A stretch of 64,000 bases of DNA from Grammothele lineata (Eukaryota; Basidiomycota; Agaricomycetes; Polyporales; Polyporaceae), in assembly GCA_002150815.3 (NCBI GenBank), contig NDFF03000013.1:744001-808000 (forward strand), written 5' to 3'. The position numbers and the translations under genes are program-made. The notes beneath the pieces are model-generated. The model did not search any database. It was not told the DNA's origin and was given only the letters and a program-made list of their open reading frames with translations. Of this stretch, positions 57,704 to 64,000 are shown piece after piece (the first letter of the stretch is position 1; each line of letters begins with the position of its first letter).

Positions 57704-59893
57704 ATGTCGGACTCGTCGAAACGCTACGACCCCCCAGACCCGATCCTCCTCACGCTCTTCGCGAACCGCTTTATGAGCGTCGCAGAGGCGATGGGCCGCT
57801 CGCTGCAGCAGACCGCGATCAGCACGAACATCAAGGAGCGGCTCGACTTCTCCTGTGCGCTCTTCGCGCCCGATGGCGACCTCGTCGCGAACGCGCCGTT
57901 TATCCCCATCCACCTCGGTTCGATGAGCTTGTGAGCGCATCTTTATGCGCGATGATAGAGTGACGTCTCATCGCCCTCTCTACCCCTCCCCTCTTCGTAT
58001 CGTCTGTCTACTTCAGTGCTGTCAAGTACCAGATGCAGCTGCATGGCCCAACACTCAAGCCCGGGGACGTGCTCATGACGAACTCGCCCCTCGCGGGCGG
58101 CTCGCATCTCCCTGACATCACCATCATCTCGCCCGTCTTCTCCTCCTCCTCCTCTCCGTCCCGCGTCATCTTCTTCACCGCCTCGCGCGGGCACCATGCG
58201 GACATCGGTGGGATCCTGCCCGGGTCGATGCCGCCGACGTCGACGACGATCTTCGAGGAGGGCGCGCATGTGAAGAGCTTCAAGATCGTGAGGGAGGGCG
58301 TGTTCGATAGCGAGGGGCTGTATAAGCATATGGTGGACGAGCCTGCGAAGTACCCCGGGAGCTCCGGGTGCAGGAACATCAGGGACGTGGAGAGCGACTT
58401 GAAGGCGGTGAGTCCTATCCCGGGTTCGAAGACTGGACCGGACGTTGACACGCGCGCGCGCTGCAGCAAGTCGCGGCGAACCACAAGGGCATCCAGCTGA
58501 TCCAGCAGAGTGCGTAGTCTATGACTACAAAACGAGCTGAAAGTTGACAGGTAATCTACGAACAGTTGTGGACGACTACGGGCTCGAGACTGTGCAGGAG
58601 TACATGTACCACATCCGGGCGAACGCTGAGATGTCCGTCCGCAACCTCCTCCGAGACGTCGCCAAGCGCGCTGGGACGAATGTCCTCGAGTCTATAGATT
58701 ATCTCGACGACGGCTCCCCGGTAGGCCTCCATTTTACTCATTCCCTCGATTCTAGCAGCTGAGGTGGGGACTTGCAGATCCAGCTGAAAGTGGATATTGA
58801 CGAGAAGGAGGGGTCTGCGGTGCTCGACTTTGCCGGCACGGGCTGCGAGATCCGGGGCAACCTCAACGCGCCCATATCGGTCGTGCATTCGGCGGTCATC
58901 TATTGTATGCGCGCGATGCTCGACATGGACATCCCGCTCAACGCTGGCTGTCTTGTCCCCATCACGGGTGCGTACTCGTCTTTTCTACGCTGGCTATATG
59001 CGCCTGTGTTGACTCAGGTTCAGTCAAGCTTCCTGAGGGATCTCTCCTCTCTCCATCCCCGACGGCTGCAGTGTGCGGAGGGAACGTCTTGACGTCACAA
59101 CGTATTGTGGATGTCGTGCTCAAAGCGTTCCACGCTTGCGCTGCTAGCCAGGGTTGTACGAAGTAGGTCGTCTACATCCACAAAATCACTAGCATGCTCA
59201 TATTCCTATCAGCAACCTCACCTTCGGCGCCGGCGGGAAGGACAAGGACGGCAAGAACGTAGTTGGCTGGGGTTACTACGAGGTACGAAACCTGCCTCCC
59301 TCTCAGCGCATCCCTACTGATGCACCCGCCCGCAGACCATTGCAGGCGGTTCAGGCGCGGGCCCAGGGTGGCACGGCACGTCGGGCGTGCACACGCACAT
59401 CACGAACACGCGCATCGGCGACGTCGAGATCCTCGAGCGGCGCTACCCCGTGCTCGTGCACCAGTTCAGAATCCGCGCAGGCTCGGGCGGGGCGGGCCGC
59501 TGGCGGGGCGGGGACGGCGCGGTGCGCGAGATGGAGTTCCTTGAGCCGCTGCAGGTGAGCATCCTCTCGGAGCGGCGGACGCGCCAGCCGTACGGGATGG
59601 AGGGCGGCGCTCCTGGAGCTCTGGGGCGCAACACGTGGGTCAAGCAGCCGAGGGAGGAGGATGGCGATCTGGAGGAGGGGAAGGAGGGGACGGTGAGGAG
59701 GATCAACATCGGAGGGAAAGCGACGGTGTGGATGGGCAAGGGCGACAGATTGCTCATTGAAACGCCTGGGGCAGGGGCGTGGGGTGCGTCCGTGGAGGAT
59801 GAAGAGGCGGGGCATTGCGGGCACGAGCATGTGCGCGCGTGGGCGCCTCGAGGGAGTTTGGCGGAGCGGGAGGCGGCGCAGGCTGCCTTCTAA
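57704..59893 (+). CDS. Stand-alone hydantoinase-B domain protein (5-oxoprolinase C-terminal half)
   Basis: Eight exons (57704-57930, 58017-58407, 58467-58509, 58551-58720, 58778-58967, 59018-59162, 59213-59282, 59336-59893) give 597 residues of HyuB type. 5-Oxoprolinase opens 5-oxoproline to glutamate with ATP in the glutathione cycle and in eukaryotes is normally one ~1,280-residue chain, HyuA then HyuB. Family stretches: [139 protein letters not shown]. Only the B half exists; the preceding 476 bases have no room for HyuA. The ATG has A at position -4 and A-rich context. It may pair with a separate HyuA protein, or be a relocated fragment that still looks intact. Confidence 0.9.
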
Positions 59894-60432
59894 GCAGGCG
59901 ATATCGATCCCGGATGGAATATGAAAGCAAAATGTATCGAGTATGATCAAGCTGCGAGAATCGAGGCGAGTTTAGATACGGCGTGCTTTGGTGTGCACAC
60001 CCGTGAAAGACGAGACAAGGCGCAACGTAAGGTGGGTGGTTTGTGCATTCATCCGTCAAGATTCTGCGCACTGACTATAAGCTTATGGGCAGTTTATCAG
60101 GTGGAAGTAGGTTCGCAAACTGAGGCTGATGCAAGCGAGCGAAGATGGAGGCTCGGAACGTCGTGGCTGTGCGGGTTCTAAGAGCGGACGGCTAGCTCTT
60201 CACGCCAGAAGCGCGATCGGGCGTCCTCTTGCGTCACCGCAAATCGAACGGCGAACGCGGCGGGCCTCGCTCCGACGCGAAGAAGGCTCGCGAGGATATC
60301 GAGCCCGAGGGAGACTCCTTTCACTCCCCGCGTGGCGAGCCATGTTCGATCGTGTCTCTCTTGCTTCTCCCCTCCCTCTCCCCTCCTCAGGCTTGTGTCC
60401 GGTCCCCCTCCCCATCTCCGTACACACATGCT
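59894..60432. other. Intergenic region, HyuB downstream / Kre9-like gene upstream
   Basis: About 0.54 kb, no supported gene. A CT-rich leader precedes the next gene at about 60350-60420. Confidence 0.5.
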
Positions 60433-60436
60433 ATGA
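60428..60436 (+). promoter_or_regulatory. Two-codon upstream ORF overlapping the Kre9-like start
   Basis: ATGCTATGA encodes Met-Leu-stop, and its stop overlaps the main ATG at 60433 (shared ATGA). Ribosomes starting here would stop exactly on the main start and could reinitiate. The effect on expression is inference. Confidence 0.45.
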
Positions 60437-61484
60437 AGGCGGACGGTAGGCCCTCGCGCTTCCACAAACTATCCACGAGGGTCGTCGCGTCCCTGTGCCT
60501 CTTTGGTGCAGTCGCATGCATTGTCGTCATGGCCGTCGGGGGCTCCTTTCCGACGGACGAGCACGATACCAACATCGTCGTCCCCCGTACCGGCGATGTC
60601 TGGCAGGTCGGCGAGCTGCATACCGTACAGTGGTACGTCCCTACGCAAGATCACTTGAGACACCGTAATGAGCGAGTGACGTTGCGCTTGTAGGAAGGTC
60701 AATAACATCCCCGCCACAAATACCTCGGGCGATCCTCTCATGGCGATGCTCATCCTATCCTACTCGGGCGGGTCTCCGAACTCCCACGTAATTCTTGCTC
60801 GTGAGTTCTCTCTTGATGACCGCGAGTGGTTGCTGGGCGGCGTCTCAGAGATCTCATGCCCTGTAGACCTCACGGACTGGTTCCCGATCACCGACAGGCT
60901 TGCCAACGTGAACGTCCCGTCTGTCCCTACCCGAGAAGACTACACTCTCTATCGTACGTCTCCCCATTTCTATCATTCTCCCTCCCGAAACTCAACAGAG
61001 TCTGTCCTTCCCTCAAGTCTTTTGTCACGACAACCATGACGCCTCCTCTTGGAGCGGCCAGATCACCATCTTCAACCCGGACGACGTCGCGGGGACCGAG
61101 CAGCCCCCAGACGGGATCGTCGTTACTACTGCACCCCCCGTCTCCGTCACGATGTCGCTCACGACGACCGTGCCCGACAGCGCGCTCGCGACAGTCAGCA
61201 CCGCGCTCAACGCGACCACCACCGCGGGCGCAAACTCCACTACACTCACTGCTGGAGCGGACGGGGACGATTTGGGGCTGGCGTCAACGAATTCAGCGAA
61301 CGCGACCTCGTCCACGAGATTGGTGAAGGCCACGGAGACTCAAACATCGGTGGATGCGGCGCCGACCGCGTCGACGATCGAGGAGCTAGAGTCGGACGAT
61401 TTCGCCTTGGCGAAGCGCATGAAGCGGTCAGCGCGGAGATGCCGCCGCGACAGAGGGGTCGGGCTCGCTGGGTGCGCGCATTGA
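60433..61484 (+). CDS. Kre9/KNH-like Ser/Thr-rich membrane or cell-surface protein
   Basis: Three exons (60433-60632, 60694-60953, 61018-61484) give 308 residues. Residues ~15-35 (VVASLCLFGAVACIVVMAVG) are a signal anchor or signal peptide. Residues ~45-165 resemble the Kre9/Knh1-like N-terminal domain of fungal Ser/Thr-rich GPI-type proteins: VPRTGDVWQVGELHTVQW, then NIPATNTSGDPLMAMLILSY, REFSLDDREWLLGG, VPSVPTREDYTLY and SGQITIFNPDD. Residues ~180-260 are Ser/Thr/Ala-rich and probably O-mannosylated, with several NxT/S sites. The end is basic (MKRSARRCRRDRG) and ends CAH, not a GPI-attachment signal, so a membrane-anchored form via the N-terminal helix is more likely. Role in beta-glucan assembly is known for Kre9; here it is inferred. 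Confidence 0.8.
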
Positions 61485-62592
61485 TTCCTCGGGCTTTCTG
61501 AGGCACACGGACCTTCTTGCTATCGTTCTGATCACACATTACGCTGCTAATTCCTCTGTCGTTACCAATGGCCTCGTTTTCTGTAGCATACATACTATCG
61601 CCGACTAGACAGTTAGATCTCTCCCGCTTGACTCAGGCGCCGTACTCGGTCGTGGAAGTTTCATGATGAGCATTTGGGAGGGCCCGGGTGACCAGACTCG
61701 TTGCGCATCCTAGCAATCTTCGGAAGCGCACAGGCCATAAATCCTCCGCGGTCGAACGGAGTCTGGTAGAACCGGATTCAGTAGGCTGAGTAGAGCTATG
61801 ACAGGACTGCGGTGTTCGACTTGAACACTTCGAGCACTGGCCTCCTCGATACCGCTTCTCATTCTCTACCTATATACACACATAACCTTACAAGGTAAAG
61901 CGTTTAACTCGGCAGAGCTCCAGTACAACGGCCACGGTTGCTCGAAAACAGCTGTATGTATTCGGGGTTGCGCGTCGGATGTGTTCTCTGAGCGAGCCTC
62001 GGACATCGGAGGCCCCGGCGGGGAGAAGGCGGACGGAGCTCCAGAGTGCGCCGCCTTTTTCCACCCTGCTGCCCGTCCGCACAGGACGTAGGAGAAGAAA
62101 GGGATTTTAGGCGCCTGATACACTTACTCGCCTTCTGTGGCCGCCACGACGAGACGTTCCCTGCTGTCAGGCAGGGTTCGATGCCCACCCCTCCCCGCGA
62201 TTCTTCACTGGCGTCTTTAACGTCGCCCCTGTATCGCCGTCGCCCTTCAATCACGATCTGCGGATGTTGAGTTACTTAGGACGAGCTTAGCACGAACGCG
62301 CCAGCCCAGGGCCGCCACAGTCCGCCAGCGACATCTCTTCCCCTCCCTCAGCGCCTCTAGTACCCCAAGTTCCTTCTCGCTTTCTTTCGCCCAGCAGTAA
62401 CGCCTCCCTCACGGATGCGGCCTCATAGAGCAGTGGCTGGCGCTTCTAGAGCGTGATATATAGTCTCAGCCTTGCATACCCAGACTTTTCTCCCCATGAA
62501 GTTGAGCATTCGTTCTCCTTTGACATACCCCACAAGCTGAACATCTGTCTTCTTCCAACGCTACTGACTCAGACCACCCAGTCAGCACCATC
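61485..62592. other. 1.1 kb intergenic region, no supported gene
   Basis: Short frames on both strands, none coherent. The last ~150 bases before 62593 are CT-rich and may hold the promoter and leader of the next gene. Confidence 0.5.
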
Positions 62593-63974
62593 ATGCGAGG
62601 AGATTATGTTGTTGGCGCTATTCCCGGTGCCAACTTAGCACGGACTACTGTTGTGGGTCAAAACCCCCGGGCTCCCGTGGTCGCCGAAGGCCCGGAGGCA
62701 ACCAGTCTCGCCATCGCGGCGAACCTCGAGCTCTTCACTAATCCGACGCTCACCGTCAACTTCACTCTCATCGCTCGTATGATCCTTGCCGCCAACCGTG
62801 ATCTCGTGGCAGGTCGCACTCTGGCAACAGAGTTCACGCTCGCAACCGAGACTAGACTCGTAGCCGCCCTCGCCGTGGCAGCCCGAACGGCCGTGGCAGC
62901 TCGTCAAGTCCTAGCCACCGACGCAGCCCTCGCATCTAGCCTCGCCCTCACGGCGAATCTCGCCCTCGCAGCACAACCCGATCTTGGTGATCATCTCCGA
63001 GCCACCGCTGTCGGCCTCGCCGTCGCTGCTCGCCATACAGTGGCAGCAAGTATCATCTCGGTGGCAAACCACGTCGCCACTGCCCGCCGCGCCTATGCTT
63101 CTCACTTGTCCCTGGCAACTTCGGACCTCGCCTTCGTAGATCTTGCATTGGCAAACGAATGTGGGGCGTCTGACGTCCCCTTCACTCCCGAGTTCGTCCA
63201 ACCCACCGAGTCCATTCCGACGAACGTATTTTCCCATGCGGACTGGGGCGAATACGTTATCCCGTTTGGTTTTCAGGTAGATCTTGCAAGTATCTGCACA
63301 TCGCAGCCACTCCTGCTGACGGTCGGAAACCACAGTGGCTTGCGCAAGATCCATACAAGGGAGGCCTTCGGTCAGAGCTGTACGAGAAGACCATTTACTA
63401 TCCCTCCGGCGTTCTAGCGGATGAGCAGACGTCGTCATTTGTTATGCCGTCCTGCAACGACGAACCAGCTTTTGAGCAGAATGATTACGTCCCCCAGAAA
63501 CTTGCCTGGGTGCTTCACGTATGTAGCGCTATGATTTTTGGAATTATGATTGATTCTAAATTCCGTTGAGTTGTCGGGCTTTCCCCTGTACCGTTCGCAC
63601 CAATTGAACGTCCTAGACAAAGGAGGGTACCCAACGAAACAGAAGTTAGCGAAGCTCTCCGGACAAGTATTGCGTCGCTTCATGGGGGCAAGTACTTACG
63701 CGCGCTCAATTGCTTCAGCTCATGTGACGCATTTCTGGCAGTGGCTTTCGCGCGAGCACCCCGACGCGATTCTTCCCAGTTTTAGCGAGTTCGTCTTGCT
63801 GGCGATCGTCCGTCGTGGCCAGGGTGCACTTCAGCCCGTATTCTGCGTACGCATATCTTCATAGGAGTCTGGGCAGTTCTTGGAATTGTGGTATATACAC
63901 AAGTTAACCGACGGTACAGAACCAGGCTATTCTTTATCTTGCCGTCCATCCCTTCCGGTGACGTCACAGCATAG
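62593..63974 (+). CDS. Unrecognised protein with six-residue repeats and one C-terminal membrane segment
   Basis: I recognise no family. A consistent four-exon model (62593-63276, 63336-63522, 63617-63811, 63865-63974) gives 391 residues. Residues ~39-185 are about 24 imperfect six-residue units around x-x-[LV]-A-[AT]-x, for example RTLATE, FTLATE, LAVAAR, TAVAAR, QVLATD, LALTAN, LALAAQ. The rest is ordinary-looking sequence: HADWGEYVIPFGFQ, WLAQDPYKGGLRSELYEKTI, PSCNDEPAFEQNDYVPQKLA, RFMGASTYARSIASAHVTHF. A hydrophobic stretch FVLLAIVRVWAVLGIVVYT near residue 350-370 may be a membrane anchor, with a basic 24-residue tail. Exon 1 is well supported; the later joins keep the frame open but rest on splice signals only. 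Introns 1-3 are 59, 94 and 53 nt. The minus strand is less open. Confidence 0.55.
62707..63150 (+). repeat. Imperfect 18-bp tandem repeat encoding six-residue units
   Basis: From 62707, codons fall into 18-base units with Leu/Val at position 3, Ala at 4 and Ala/Thr at 5 of each hexapeptide, for about 17 units. One three-base slip occurs near 63016 and about seven more units follow. Units differ at many bases, so this is an old or protein-constrained array rather than a fresh minisatellite. Copies often carry CTCGCC, GTGGCAGC or CTGGCAAC cores. Confidence 0.75.
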
Positions 63975-64000
63975 GATGACTTTTCGGAACCGTCATGACG

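Noticed and set aside
62635..63438. Minus-strand frames across the 18-bp repeat
   Set aside because: They also show six-residue periodicity because the period is a multiple of three, but they are split by stops, whereas the plus frame runs open for 274 codons and joins to further exons.
1..64000. tRNA genes, rRNA, telomere repeats, CRISPR arrays, transposon proteins
   Set aside because: I looked for T-loop type GGTTCGA-N-TCC sequences, TTAGGG arrays, regular spacer repeats and reverse transcriptase or transposase motifs. Single partial matches (for example GGTTCGA near 1783 and 62166) had no matching stems.

Overview
The window looks like a piece of nuclear chromosome from a filamentous basidiomycete, most likely an Agaricomycete. 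The signs are a GC-rich background, genes broken by many short GT-AG introns (mostly 50-110 bases) with CTNAY-like branch sites, ergosterol-era fungal housekeeping genes, and fungal families such as F-box/LRR proteins, a MAP65/Ase1 protein, a yeast-type dolichol-phosphate mannosyltransferase with a C-terminal membrane anchor, and Kre9-like cell-surface proteins. All intron positions were read by eye from splice signals and from agreement of the joined protein with its family.

Layout. 1-5.5 kb: gene-poor, with one possible decayed gene. 5.5-9.6 kb: a Hym1/Mo25 scaffold gene (-) and the dolichol-phosphate mannosyltransferase gene (+), divergent. 9.6-17 kb: GC-rich DNA with no gene I can support. 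17-18.8 kb: an F-box-like gene (+). 21.4-29.5 kb: two paralogous seven-bladed-propeller lactonase genes (-) flanking an aldo/keto reductase (-) and an F-box/LRR gene (+). 30.4-31.1 kb: ribosomal protein eL24 (-). 34.1-39.1 kb: a UbiA-superfamily membrane enzyme (-) followed by an MFS drug/H+ antiporter-type exporter (-). 41-53.7 kb: three plus-strand housekeeping genes, Ase1 (spindle midzone), Gna1 (chitin/UDP-GlcNAc precursor) and Pol2 (DNA polymerase epsilon catalytic subunit). 54.4-57.2 kb: a basic Lys/Ala/Ser-Pro-rich nuclear-type protein (-) and a UBR7/Mlo2 homologue (-). 57.7-61.5 kb: a stand-alone hydantoinase-B half of 5-oxoprolinase (+) and a Kre9/KNH-like Ser/Thr-rich surface protein (+). 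62.6-64 kb: an unrecognised plus-strand gene whose N-terminal half is an imperfect 18-bp / six-residue repeat.

How the genes relate. Most of the core genes serve growth and division (Hym1 morphogenesis signalling, Ase1 spindle, Pol2 replication, Gna1 and Dpm1 cell wall and glycosylation, eL24 translation) and look like ordinary syntenic neighbours rather than a pathway. Two groups look more specialised: the lactonase / aldo-keto reductase / lactonase group at 21-29 kb, and the UbiA enzyme plus MFS exporter pair at 34-39 kb, which could be a small metabolite module. The most unusual points are the six-residue-repeat gene at the right edge, the stand-alone HyuB protein, GC-AG introns (one present in only one of two lactonase paralogues), two micro-exons (14 and 23 nt), and an RGG-rich N-terminus on the replicative polymerase. 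I saw no rRNA, tRNA, CRISPR array or recognisable transposon protein.
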